DNA of 34,555 nucleotides from Alphaproteobacteria bacterium UBA6411 (GTDB lineage Bacteria > Pseudomonadota > Alphaproteobacteria > CAAGCB01 > CAG-977). The DNA is taken from contig DJPN01000025.1 in the NCBI GenBank assembly GCA_002438565.1, positions 1-34,555 of the forward strand. Reading direction: 5' to 3'. Positions within the stretch are counted from its first letter, which is position 1. Every line of letters begins with the position of its first letter. Positions 15,291-23,561 of this stretch are shown in pieces. Below the pieces are notes generated by a model. The model had not been told where the DNA came from. It saw only the letters and a program-made list of their open reading frames with translations, and ran no database searches. A program made the position numbers and the translations under genes.

Positions 15291-17045
15291 GGTGCTGCTC
15301 GATGCGGCCGCGGCCGTTCCGGAAGATTGCGCCGTTCCGGCGTCCTTTTTTCCTTTCTTTGACGCAAGATCCACAACAACATCGGTCGCGCCCTTTAACA
15401 CTTTCTTAGCGTCTTTGTTTTTTACGGTTGCGTCAATGCCTTGCTTGATCGCCGCTCCGACGTCTTTGTTCCCGTCTTTCGACACCAAACCCGACGCGGC
15501 ATCGGCCACTCCGTTCAGCTTTTCTTTTGCTTTTTCGTCTTTCACCGTCAGATCAATACCCTGCTTGACTGCGGCGGTAACGTCTTTCTTCCCGTCTTTC
15601 GACGTGAAGTCCGATACGGTGTCGGTTACCCCTTTCAGAGCTTCTTTCGTCTTTTCGTCTTTCACCGTCAGATCAATGCCTTGCTTGATTGCGGCGTTGA
15701 CGTCTTTGTTTCCGTCTTTCGCCGTAAAGTCAATGGCTGTTCCAGCGGCTCCCGACAAGGCGGCTTTCGTCTTTTCGTCCTTCACCGTCAGATCCAGTAC
15801 CGCGTTGGCCGCCGCACCCATGTTTTCTTTGGTGCGGCCTTCTTTTGATGTCGCGTCAAGAATCGAGGTCGCTTTTCCGGCCAGCTCTTCCTTCTTGTCT
15901 TTGCCAATAGCCCAATCCAACGCAGCATTCGCTCCGTTGACAGCGTTTTCTCTCTTCTTTTCGTCCTTGATGACTAAACCCAATCCTTTATCCAATATGT
16001 TTTCGGATTTGGATTTTTCCTTTTTGACGGAATCGGCTTTTTCAGAAGCTTTTACTTCACCGCTTTCAGTTTTTTCGGTTTCAGATTTGGCTTCCGCTTT
16101 GGTTTCAGTCTTGGCTTCAGATTCTTTTTTGTCAGACGTTCCATCAGCCGCAGTTTCTTTTCCGGCAGCGCCGTCCGAAGCTTTTTCCTCGATTGAAGCT
16201 GATTTTTCCGTCTGCTCGGCGGTTGTTTCCGCTTTCTCTTCGGTTTTTTCACCCTCTTTGGCGTCTTTTTTGTCAGCACTTTGACCGGCTACTTTGGTCA
16301 AAACGGGTTCGTCCAAAATGGGCTTCATCGCAACCAGATGAGAAATTGAATACACCTGCAATTCGGTAGCCGCCAGTTCGTTTTGAATAATCGACAACTG
16401 ATAATCCAGCAAATCGGCTTCGTAGCTGGCGCGCTGAGATTTGTTCAAATCGTCGGCTTCCTTGACTTTTTTCTGAATAGCTTCGGCCGCGGCCATCAAC
16501 TCTTCGATTTTGGCATCCAAAATCGCATAAGTTCCAACCAGTTCGACGATATTGTTCAGCTGAAATGCATCGCGATAATACATCATCAACGCTTCGTCAT
16601 ACGCCGACAGCGAGGACAAAGCCTTTTTATCCTGCCAGCCGGGACGCAAGAACAGCACTTCAATCGCCTTGGCGATTTCCAAGGGGTCTTCGGAATCCAT
16701 TTTCGGAAAGCTTTCCAGTGAAGAAAACTCTTGATTCGGCGCCATTTCCATTGCAGACAACGACGGGACTTTATCCATTTTGACATCGTCCGTTTTTTCT
16801 TCGGCGTGCGCCTTTTGGAATTTTTTATCGACAATTTCCTTCGCTTTGTTCTGCGCTTCTTTCAACAACGCCGCCGGAGTGTTCGGAATCATTGCCGGAA
16901 TGGAAACGAAGTCCAAAACGGGCAAGCCCGGAGTGGCTTTCATCATTTTTTGAAACAGGCAAATCGGATTGACCGGATTGCATGCCGAAGCGACAGACGG
17001 AATCATCGCGATCGCCAACGCCGTCGTCACAAACGTCTTTTTCAT
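15273..17045 (-). CDS. Exported protein with C-terminal 40-residue tandem repeats (longer paralogue)
   Basis: The 590-residue product starts at MKKTFVTTALAIAM, one base after the stop of the preceding gene, a TAA-A-ATG coupling; a Met 6 codons earlier (17063) with AAAGGA upstream is the alternative. The signal peptide ends near SVASA-CNP. The N-terminal half is helical, with two early Cys, and is unrelated to the other repeat protein. From about residue 260 a Lys/Glu/Thr/Ala low-complexity linker follows. Then come repeats of 40 residues, each built of two similar 20-residue halves, with KDGNKDV and TVKDEKTK cores. Three clear units lie at 15421-15780 in the DNA, one more than in the paralogue at 17848-19524. 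The extreme C-terminus is Ala/Ser-rich and ends AQQSK in both. Function is unknown; an extended, charged surface or periplasmic stalk is plausible. Confidence 0.82.
   Translation of the reverse strand: MKKTFVTTALAIAMIPSVASACNPVNPICLFQKMMKATPGLPVLDFVSIPAMIPNTPAALLKEAQNKAKEIVDKKFQKAHAEEKTDDVKMDKVPSLSAMEMAPNQEFSSLESFPKMDSEDPLEIAKAIEVLFLRPGWQDKKALSSLSAYDEALMMYYRDAFQLNNIVELVGTYAILDAKIEELMAAAEAIQKKVKEADDLNKSQRASYEADLLDYQLSIIQNELAATELQVYSISHLVAMKPILDEPVLTKVAGQSADKKDAKEGEKTEEKAETTAEQTEKSASIEEKASDGAAGKETAADGTSDKKESEAKTETKAEAKSETEKTESGEVKASEKADSVKKEKSKSENILDKGLGLVIKDEKKRENAVNGANAALDWAIGKDKKEELAGKATSILDATSKEGRTKENMGAAANAVLDLTVKDEKTKAALSGAAGTAIDFTAKDGNKDVNAAIKQGIDLTVKDEKTKEALKGVTDTVSDFTSKDGKKDVTAAVKQGIDLTVKDEKAKEKLNGVADAASGLVSKDGNKDVGAAIKQGIDATVKNKDAKKVLKGATDVVVDLASKKGKKDAGTAQSSGTAAAASSSTAQQSK
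15421..15780 (-). repeat. 120-bp in-frame tandem repeats, three units
   Basis: The motif CGTCTTTSTTYCCGTCTTTC recurs at exactly 15461, 15581 and 15701, giving a 120-bp (40-codon) period. A weaker 60-bp half period continues to about 15900. The middle unit (15541-15660) has no counterpart in the paralogue. Confidence 0.92.
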
Positions 17046-17046
17046 T

Positions 17047-17835
17047 TTACTGCAAATCAACATCGGCTTCGTCCTTTATTTTCAAATCACCCATTTCTCT
17101 GACGGTTTGAGCGTCAAATTTCGGCGGTTGAGGTTTCGAGTAACGCACATACGGCGCATTGTTCATACGAACAACGATGTCTTTTTGCAGCTGAGCCGTC
17201 TTCATTGAAATCTGGTTCAGACGTTCAAAGTTAACCATCATCTGCGCCACCGTTCCCGCGTTGACCGCATCCTGCAAAGAAGCTGTTTCATTCTTTGTTT
17301 TTTCCAAAGCTTTCAACTGCTTTTCCGCCAAAGACGGCCCCATCAGCGAATAGTACAAAGCTTTCGTTTTATAAGCCAGCTGCATTTTCGCCCACAGTTT
17401 TGAACGCGCATTGCGTTTGGTTTTGATTTGATCTTTTGTCGGAACGGTTCCCGCCGGCAGGAAGTATGTATCCCACACGGATTTAGAAACCTCTTCCGGC
17501 GAAGAACCGTTTTTGGCCACTTTTTCAAACGGCAAATCTTTGCCGGCCACGCCCGTGAACGTTTTGCGTTTCATCAGCGGGGCGACGTTCTGCCCGACGG
17601 TCGTCAAATCACCGGCCATAGCGGCGGTTGCGGTCGCTTGAATCGACTTCAGCGTTTCAAGAACCTGCTCAATACGCTGCAGCTGAGCCGCGGCCGGCTG
17701 ATAACGCGCCGACACTTCGGTAATAAAAGCCGTCGCCTTTGCGATATCGACCGTGGGCCAGCCCGCCCTTGCCTGCATCGGAGCAAGCAAGACGGCTGTT
17801 AAAGCTCCCGTTAAAATAAGCTGTTTTTTTAACAT
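17047..17835 (-). CDS. VirB5-like exported protein (minor pilin type)
   Basis: The 262-residue product has a signal peptide with probable cleavage ARA-GW near residue 24. The mature start GWPTVDIAKATAF followed by a long helix, and a C-terminal helix with ETASLQDAVNAGTVAQMM and QISMKTAQLQKDI, follow the VirB5/TrbJ layout. In that family a signal peptide precedes two long helices around a small globular part. VirB5 proteins sit at the tip of the T-pilus and help contact target cells. The family call is by pattern only. It lies between the two repeat proteins; the next gene starts one base after its stop. Its first codons and leader are part of the 74-bp repeat. Confidence 0.65.
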   Translation of the reverse strand: MLKKQLILTGALTAVLLAPMQARAGWPTVDIAKATAFITEVSARYQPAAAQLQRIEQVLETLKSIQATATAAMAGDLTTVGQNVAPLMKRKTFTGVAGKDLPFEKVAKNGSSPEEVSKSVWDTYFLPAGTVPTKDQIKTKRNARSKLWAKMQLAYKTKALYYSLMGPSLAEKQLKALEKTKNETASLQDAVNAGTVAQMMVNFERLNQISMKTAQLQKDIVVRMNNAPYVRYSKPQPPKFDAQTVREMGDLKIKDEADVDLQ

Positions 17836-17865
17836 TGCTTTGCTCCTTTACTTTGACTGTTGGGC
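17792..17865. repeat. 74-bp perfect direct repeat, copy 2
   Basis: Identical to 15217-15290 over 74 bases, including stop, ribosome-binding site, start codon and silent positions. Confidence 0.97.
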
Positions 17866-19524
17866 ATTGCCTGTCGCAGCAACACCGCCCGATGCGTTCG
17901 ACGCGCCAGATGCCGTTCCGGAGGGTTGAGCCGAACCGGCGTCTTGTTTTCCTTTCTTTGATACAAGATCCGCCACGATATCGGTCGCGCCCTTCAACGT
18001 TTTTTTGGCATCTTCGTTTTCCACGGTAGCATCAATGCCTTGCTTGATTGCCGCCTTGACGTCTTTGTTCCCGTCTTTCGACACCAAACCCGACGCGGCA
18101 TCGGCCACTCCGTTCAGCTTTTCTTTCGTCTTTTCGTCTTTCACCGTCAGATCAACGCCCTGTTTGACTGCGGCGTTGACGTCTTTATTCCCGTCTTTCG
18201 CCGTAAAGTCAATGGCTGTACCGGCAACTCCGGACAAAGCGGCTTTCGTCTTTTCGTCCTTCACCGTCGCATCCAGCACCGTGCCGGCCGCCGCGCCCAT
18301 CTTTTCTTTGGTGCGGCCTTCTTTCGTCGTCGCGTCAAGAACCGTTGTCGCTTTTCCGGCCAGCTCTTCTTTCTTGTCCTTGCCGATAGTCAAATCCAAT
18401 GCGATCATCGCTCCGCCGACAGCCTGGTCTCTTTTCTTTTCGTCCTTGATGACCAGCCCCAATCCCTTATCCAATACGTTTTCGGATTTGGATTTTTCCT
18501 TTTTGACGGAATCGGCTTTCTTGTCCTTGGCGTCGCCGGCTTCGGCTTTTTCAGAAGCTTTTGCTTCACCGCTTTCAGCTTTCTCGGTCTCGGATTTAGC
18601 TTCGGTTTTGTCCGCCGTCTCTTTTCCGTCTGCTTTTTCGTCGGCTACGTTTTCTTTTCCGGCTTCTTCATCTTCGGCTTTTTCAGCGTCTTCACCTTCG
18701 GTCTTTTCACCGTCTTCAACTTTTTCGGCGTCTTCACCTTCAGTCTTTTCTGCGTCTTCGGTTTGTTCAGCGTTTTCACCTTCCGCTTTTTCTTCGCTTT
18801 CGGCTTTTGCGCTGTCTTCATCCTCTTCCAAATCGTTGTTCTGGGCTACGCGCATTTTGTCAAGATTTTCGGCATACGATTTGGTTTCTTTCAAAACCGT
18901 TGCAATCTTTTGCTGTTCAATTCTCAGCAACCCCAATTTGTTGACATGGTCTTTCAGTTCCGCTTCGGAGGTCGCTTTTTCGGCATCTTGACGCAATTTT
19001 TCAATGGCTTTCAACGAATTATCCAACTGCTTGCGTGTAGCAACGGCTTTGCCGTACGATGTCGCCAAAGCCACATATTGAAATTCGTCCGTTTTTTTGC
19101 GGGTTTGGATAACTTCCTGCGTCGTTGCGTCTTTTTGAGGCTTCAATTCGCCTTTCATCCATTTAAGGGACGCGTCCGTGTCTTCGGTTTTGTCCAGCAG
19201 TTCTTTGGGCAAAATCAGAGTCGCCAGTTTTTGGGCTTTCGTTTGCTTGTCGACATCCGTAATGCCGTCTTCGGCCGAAGCTTCTCCGCCTTCGCCTTTT
19301 TTCATGACTTTTTTGACTTCGCTGTAATTGCCCGCCGCGTTTGCCGCCATTTTTTCGATGTTAAGGCTGGACTCGACCTGCTTCAGCTGTGTACGCATTT
19401 CCGAAAACTTCTGCAACACGGCTTGAATGTTCGAGGGAGCATCCTTAACCGTTTGAGCATAAGCGGACGAGGTCAAGCAAAACACGGCACCCGCAAAAGC
19501 AAGAAAGCTGTATCTGTTAATCAT
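17848..19524 (-). CDS. VirB5-like exported protein with acidic linker and C-terminal tandem repeats
   Basis: The start at MINRYSFLAF has AAGGAG 7 nt upstream; a longer reading to 19563 lacks this. The signal peptide cleaves near AYA-QT. Residues of about 25-250 form long helices. The segment DHVNKLGLLRIEQQKIATVL followed by DKMRVAQNN resembles the C-terminal helix of VirB5-type minor pilins. Next comes a very acidic, repetitive Glu/Asp/Lys linker (DNA about 18480-18830) built on EGEDAEK-like units. Then come two 40-residue repeats (18021-18260) nearly identical to those of the paralogue at 15273-17045. The protein ends Gly/Ala/Ser-rich with AQQSK. The N-terminal domain differs from the paralogue, so the C-terminal module has been shared by duplication. 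It follows the first VirB5-like gene by 29 bp. Confidence 0.78.
   Translation of the reverse strand: MINRYSFLAFAGAVFCLTSSAYAQTVKDAPSNIQAVLQKFSEMRTQLKQVESSLNIEKMAANAAGNYSEVKKVMKKGEGGEASAEDGITDVDKQTKAQKLATLILPKELLDKTEDTDASLKWMKGELKPQKDATTQEVIQTRKKTDEFQYVALATSYGKAVATRKQLDNSLKAIEKLRQDAEKATSEAELKDHVNKLGLLRIEQQKIATVLKETKSYAENLDKMRVAQNNDLEEDEDSAKAESEEKAEGENAEQTEDAEKTEGEDAEKVEDGEKTEGEDAEKAEDEEAGKENVADEKADGKETADKTEAKSETEKAESGEAKASEKAEAGDAKDKKADSVKKEKSKSENVLDKGLGLVIKDEKKRDQAVGGAMIALDLTIGKDKKEELAGKATTVLDATTKEGRTKEKMGAAAGTVLDATVKDEKTKAALSGVAGTAIDFTAKDGNKDVNAAVKQGVDLTVKDEKTKEKLNGVADAASGLVSKDGNKDVKAAIKQGIDATVENEDAKKTLKGATDIVADLVSKKGKQDAGSAQPSGTASGASNASGGVAATGNAQQSK
18021..18260 (-). repeat. 120-bp in-frame tandem repeats, two units
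   Basis: Two units with the same 120-bp period as at 15421-15780 (GTCTTTGTTCCCGTCTTTCG at 18061 and its near copy at 18181). They match the first and third units of the longer paralogue best. Confidence 0.9.
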
Positions 19525-19553
19525 GGCTGTTCTCCTTCTTTCGGGTTGGCGCG

Positions 19554-20246
19554 TCAGTCGCACAGCGCACTGACCGCAGTCGCTGCCATTTTATTCGCTT
19601 CAGTTTTTGAAGCTTTTGCCAATTCGACGTAAATCAGCTGATTTTGCGTTAATTTAGCCTGTTCCTGTTGAGTCAAATCCTTGCCCGAAACCGTTGTTTT
19701 GACAACCTGTTTCATGTCTTTGCCCCTCATTTCTTTTGACAGGACGGCCATGGATTCAACCAGCGCCGCATCGGTCAAATCCTGCTGCATTTTACCCATC
19801 GTTGTCATGCACAGTTTGCGTTCTTCCGCCGTAAAGTTTCCGCCTTTGGCTTTATCATGGATGGCGTTCAGCGCGGTGTTCAGCTGCGCGGGATCCTTAT
19901 ATGCGCTTTCCGGCAAGCCCAATTTTTTCATGGCTTCCTTCATTTTGGCTTCCTGTTTTTCGGTATATTTGATTTTGGACAGCTGTTCGGCTCCGATGGC
20001 TTCGCCGACTTTCAGTCCCGCTTCCAAACTCAAGGGACTGCCCGATGTTTTGCTCAGCTCGATACCTTTTTGAATTTGTGCTCCGATTTCACCCAGCTCG
20101 ATGCCGTGATCGGTTGCCGTCTGAATGGCTTCGGCAATCATGGTCATGTCAAGGGTGGGAACGGTAAACGCGTTCGCCGTTTGGGTCTGCAGAACCAAAC
20201 CGACCGCCGTCGCCGCCATGATTTTGGATAATGATAAACTTTTCAT
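19554..20246 (-). CDS. Exported helical protein, possibly VirB5-like
   Basis: The 230-residue product has a signal peptide with probable cleavage ANA-FT near residue 26. The mature start FTVPTLDMTMIAEAIQTATDH, a Gly/Ile/Glu-rich helix and a last helix with LTQQEQAKLTQNQLIYVELAKASKTEANKMAA, are arranged as in VirB5 minor pilins, and it is the first gene after virB4, where virB5 usually sits. Two Cys (KLCMTTM and the penultimate residue region SALCD) could pair. AGGAGG precedes the ATG by a short spacing. A possible promoter lies in the 149-bp gap to virB4 (20284-20312). Confidence 0.65.
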   Translation of the reverse strand: MKSLSLSKIMAATAVGLVLQTQTANAFTVPTLDMTMIAEAIQTATDHGIELGEIGAQIQKGIELSKTSGSPLSLEAGLKVGEAIGAEQLSKIKYTEKQEAKMKEAMKKLGLPESAYKDPAQLNTALNAIHDKAKGGNFTAEERKLCMTTMGKMQQDLTDAALVESMAVLSKEMRGKDMKQVVKTTVSGKDLTQQEQAKLTQNQLIYVELAKASKTEANKMAATAVSALCD

Positions 20247-20283
20247 GAAAGCCTCCTCTTGAATAGGAAATTCCCTAGCTATA

Positions 20284-20312
20284 TTTTTAGTTTAACCACA
20301 GAATTGTGGCAA
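20284..20312 (-). promoter_or_regulatory. Possible promoter with palindrome, ahead of the exported-protein genes
   Basis: On the minus strand TTGCCA (20307-20312) and TAAAAA (20284-20289) are 17 bp apart; the -10 is weak. The palindrome CCACA-gaat-TGTGG (20296-20309) overlaps the -35 and could be an operator. The rest of the 149-bp gap holds nothing else I recognise apart from a TTTGCCTTA pair near 20370-20390. Confidence 0.35.
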
Positions 20313-20395
20313 AACAATGGTTTTTGTTGTGGTGAATATGACAAAAATAAGACAAAGAAAACAGATTTGCCTTATTTGCCTTATTTGACGGACGG

Positions 20396-22819
20396 CTATG
20401 CCACTTCCAAATATTTTTCGACGAATGCCTCGGGGCCGTATTCTTTCATCAGTTGTTCAGCCAGCAAAACGTGCTTTCGCCCCGAAGAATACAGTTTCAA
20501 AAACGGCCCCAATCCGCCCAAGTTCACATCCAAAATCACCGATTCGCCCACTGCGGGACGCGAAACCAGAATCGCGTATTTCAATTCTTTAAACGCACGT
20601 CCGAACACAAAGTCGCGTTCATGCGGCGTCAAACGCCAGTTTTCGTAGTCTTCCTCCATCCCCTGCGGGTTGCGGAAGAAAATAACCGTCTGGCACTGAC
20701 CGCGAATCACTTCGCCCATGCCCAGCGAATCGACGATGTTCGGCTGTTGGAACGCGCACAAATAAGCTTGACGTTTTTTACGTCCTTCCTGCAAACCGAT
20801 GACGAACTGATCGCGGAACATCGGATGTTTCAGCATAGGAGCGGTTTCGTCGATCATAATCAGGCTGGGATCGCCCGTCTGACCCGAAACGCTGTGGATA
20901 CGCTGCATGATGTAGCTGATGACCGCGGGCGCCAGCACTTCGTCTTCAAAAATATGGGTAAAGTCGAACGCGATAAAGTGTGCTGTCAAATCCAGCGTGT
21001 CGTTCGGCGAATTGAAAATCAGCCCGTACTGCTGATCGTTGACCCAGCGGAACAGTTCGCGGCGCATCGCCCCCGTCGGCGAAAAGCAGCTCTTGTGCAG
21101 GTTCTTCAGCGTGCGTTCCTCGGGGCGTAAATAGTCGAAAGCGGTTGTAACGGCGCGGGCGATTTCCTTTTCGGAAACGGCGTCGTCAACCATGGTAATC
21201 GCTTTCAGCCAGCGGCGCAAAAACGCGCGGTTTTCGGGAACGTCCTTGCAGGAAAAGGGATTCATGGACGTCGAATCCTTGTCGCCGTCAAAGTTCACAT
21301 AGGCCCCTTGAATCGCGCGGCAGAAAACCTCGACACCGCGGTGACGGTCGAAAAAGTAAACGCGCAAATCGCTGTGGCGCATGGCCTGTCCCGCCAGAAA
21401 CGCCAGCAAAGTCGTTTTACCTTGACCGGTGGAACCCAGCAGAATACAGTGCGCCACCGCGTTCGCCGCCGCCGTAACGTGGAACTGCCACCTGTACGCC
21501 GTGCCGCTGACCGTACGGAAAATGGTGATGGGTCCTTTGCCCCAGTCGCTGTTTTCGTTGCCTTCGGTCGCTTTTTCAAGGTTGATTGCCGTAGCCACCG
21601 CGCGCGACATGAACGAATAAGTGCGCGGATAAATATCGTATGTCGGGAATTGCGCAAAGAAAGACGCCTGCGCAACCCAGCCTTCGCGCACGGGAGTTAC
21701 CCCGTACAAACGGCAGATGCGTTCGACTTCCATCTGACCGAATTCCAATTCCTCTTTGGAAGTGCCGTAAACAAACAGCGTCATTGAATAATGGCACAGC
21801 GTTTGCGTTTCGCTGTCCGTCGAATCCAGCGTTTCAATCGCTTCGTCGTATTGATCAATGGTCGAACCCGAAAAACTGGTAACGCGCGCCATTCGTTTTT
21901 GCTGCATCAAAATCGCCAAAGCTTTGACTTTTGGAATCGGCATCACAGTGTGCAGCAGCGTGATTTCGACGTCAATCGACAGCAAATCGGAAAACATTTG
22001 TTCGTCAATATAGTCGCCGGGGGCGCGCAATCCCATGACGATACAGCGCAATTCGCTTTCACCCGTAAAAAAGCGGATAACCCCCTCATCCCCCGTAAAG
22101 TGGATGTAATCGGCGGTCAGCATGGATTTCAGTTCGGCCCCTTCCAGCGAACCGACGCGCGGCTTCGGAGTCGAAATCGGCGAACACAGGCGGGCGAAGA
22201 ACGTAAAAGGACTCAGTTCCAAATCGCTGCCTTTTGTTTCAAACAGCGCCGTCGGTTCGTAACCGTCCAAAACGGCGGTCAAAGCCTGCGCCGCTTGGTT
22301 CAAATCGCGCAAATGATTTTTACGCTCTTTCACCGATAAAACGATATAGTGCCTGTTTCGGAACACGCGGTTCAGATTTCGATCCCACTGGTCGGAAATC
22401 ATGGCCAACAGTTTGTTTTCGTGGCGCACTTCCTCCCCTAACGGCACCAATTCGCGAATCGTAATAACACGAGCGATAACGTTCAAATCGCCCAGCGAAT
22501 CGATAAAGCTTTTGCGCGCCTCCAGCATGGCTTCGCGCATTTCGGGCTGAACCATCGCCAAATCCGCACCTTTGATGGCAAAGACGCGAACCAAAGTGCC
22601 GTCATGACATTCAATGGTCGTTCCGTCATCCCTCAACCGCTCGAACGGCAGGAAATCAGCGACTTGCGTTTCTTTGGGACGCGGCAGGATGATTTCGCCC
22701 AGCTTGGTTGCCAGCAGCCCCGCAAACGCGGCGGCGGAAACAATTCCCAACAGGCTGACCAGAACTTCGCCCGTTCCCAAACTTTGAACAAAAACGCTGA
22801 AAATGCTGTCAGGGAGCAA
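20396..22819 (-). CDS. virB4: Type IV secretion ATPase VirB4
   Basis: VirB4 is the large ATPase at the inner-membrane base of type IV secretion systems, needed for pilus assembly and substrate transfer. The 807-residue protein has a short hydrophobic N-terminal helix (about 18-38) and the central VirB4 domain. The RecA-like C-terminal part has Walker A GSTGQGKT (462-469), FFDRHRGVEVF in the place of the family's FDKDRG block, and Walker B PSLIMIDETAP (651-661). The start is TTG at 22819 with GGAG 6 nt upstream, overlapping the virB3 end by 11 bp, so translation is coupled. The C-terminal length is complete. No VirD4 coupling protein or VirB11 lies nearby. Confidence 0.95.
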   Translation of the reverse strand: MLPDSIFSVFVQSLGTGEVLVSLLGIVSAAAFAGLLATKLGEIILPRPKETQVADFLPFERLRDDGTTIECHDGTLVRVFAIKGADLAMVQPEMREAMLEARKSFIDSLGDLNVIARVITIRELVPLGEEVRHENKLLAMISDQWDRNLNRVFRNRHYIVLSVKERKNHLRDLNQAAQALTAVLDGYEPTALFETKGSDLELSPFTFFARLCSPISTPKPRVGSLEGAELKSMLTADYIHFTGDEGVIRFFTGESELRCIVMGLRAPGDYIDEQMFSDLLSIDVEITLLHTVMPIPKVKALAILMQQKRMARVTSFSGSTIDQYDEAIETLDSTDSETQTLCHYSMTLFVYGTSKEELEFGQMEVERICRLYGVTPVREGWVAQASFFAQFPTYDIYPRTYSFMSRAVATAINLEKATEGNENSDWGKGPITIFRTVSGTAYRWQFHVTAAANAVAHCILLGSTGQGKTTLLAFLAGQAMRHSDLRVYFFDRHRGVEVFCRAIQGAYVNFDGDKDSTSMNPFSCKDVPENRAFLRRWLKAITMVDDAVSEKEIARAVTTAFDYLRPEERTLKNLHKSCFSPTGAMRRELFRWVNDQQYGLIFNSPNDTLDLTAHFIAFDFTHIFEDEVLAPAVISYIMQRIHSVSGQTGDPSLIMIDETAPMLKHPMFRDQFVIGLQEGRKKRQAYLCAFQQPNIVDSLGMGEVIRGQCQTVIFFRNPQGMEEDYENWRLTPHERDFVFGRAFKELKYAILVSRPAVGESVILDVNLGGLGPFLKLYSSGRKHVLLAEQLMKEYGPEAFVEKYLEVA

Positions 22820-23099
22820 GTTTCACTCCTTTGCTTTTGTAAATATTGACGGATCCGCCCGCAAAACGGCCGTAGGACTGCATCATCGCGGACAAATGCG
22901 GTTCTTTCGCCCCGTAAATCGCCAAAAAAGCATGCGCGACAACAATCGGAAAAATGAAAACCAACGGGTTCATATTAAAAACGCCCAATCCGATAAACAT
23001 CACAGGAAACTGCACGGCCAAATTTGCCGCCGCAGGCAGAAAAGGGGCCCAGAACAAACGGGGCGGCATGGCAATCGCTTTTAAAATCGGCTCTCTCAT
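22809..23099 (-). CDS. virB3: Type IV secretion protein VirB3
   Basis: VirB3 is a small inner-membrane protein that works with VirB4. The 96-residue reading starts MREPILKAIAMPPRLFWAP, which is the usual VirB3 opening (a short polar start, then a PP..F.. segment). Two adjoining hydrophobic segments follow (about 18-38 and 42-62), then AKEPHL, equivalent to the family's K(D/E)P motif. AAAGGA lies 9 nt before the ATG. A longer reading to 23228 has no support. It overlaps virB4 by 11 bp and follows virB2 after a hairpin terminator. Confidence 0.88.
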   Translation of the reverse strand: MREPILKAIAMPPRLFWAPFLPAAANLAVQFPVMFIGLGVFNMNPLVFIFPIVVAHAFLAIYGAKEPHLSAMMQSYGRFAGGSVNIYKSKGVKLAP

Positions 23100-23195
23100 A
23101 CGGGCAAATCCTTTCGCCGGACAGTTTAGCGAAAAAAAATAAACAAATCCTTTCTTAGAGTATAAAAGCTTTAACGGAATAAATAAAGACCTTCG

Positions 23196-23228
23196 ATAAA
23201 AAAATTGCCGCAGATTTCTCCGCGGCAA
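23196..23228 (-). terminator. Intrinsic terminator between virB2 and virB3
   Basis: Arms TTGCCGC (23205-23211) and GCGGCAA (23222-23228) form a hairpin followed on the minus strand by T7. It lies 25 bp past the virB2 stop, inside the operon, so it would reduce rather than abolish downstream transcription. Confidence 0.8.
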
Positions 23229-23252
23229 CTTTTTCGGATTTTGAATTGCCTA

Positions 23253-23561
23253 TTAGGCCAAGCTATCATTGAAGTCCGGCGTTTTACCGGTAACGTACTG
23301 AATAATAGCACCCGCAACCGCCAAGATTGCCAAACCGATTGCCAAAGAAGCAAACCATTTCCATTTGACGGTACCGAAAATCGCACCGACCGCCAAACCG
23401 ACCAAACCGAAACCGCCGACAACGAAAACAATCGTTTTAACGTTGCGGAACAGATCGGTAGCTTTAGTTTCAACCGTACCGAAAACGGAAGAACCGCCGG
23501 CAGCAAAGGCCGAGCTATCGGACGCAAACAGAATGGCCAGAGCCAAATATAAAAGTTTCAT
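23253..23561 (-). CDS. virB2: VirB2/TrbC-type pilin of the type IV secretion system
   Basis: The 102-residue product has a signal peptide cleaving near AFA-AG (residue 20-21). Two hydrophobic helices follow (about 43-63 and 68-90), separated by a short polar, Lys-containing turn, which is the VirB2/TrbC pilin layout. VirB2 subunits polymerise with phospholipid into the conjugative pilus. AAGGAG lies 7 nt before the ATG. It is the first gene of the leftward set, and a terminator follows at once, suiting a pilin made in excess over virB3 and virB4. Confidence 0.85.
   Translation of the reverse strand: MKLLYLALAILFASDSSAFAAGGSSVFGTVETKATDLFRNVKTIVFVVGGFGLVGLAVGAIFGTVKWKWFASLAIGLAILAVAGAIIQYVTGKTPDFNDSLA

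Noticed and set aside
15421..15900. Regular repeats that might suggest a CRISPR array
   Set aside because: The period is 120 bp, in frame, without unique spacers, and translates into a consistent 40-residue protein repeat.
18040..19632. Plus-strand open frame of about 530 codons opposite the repeat protein
   Set aside because: Antisense shadow whose low-complexity Phe/Gly/Leu sequence mirrors the repetitive minus-strand gene.
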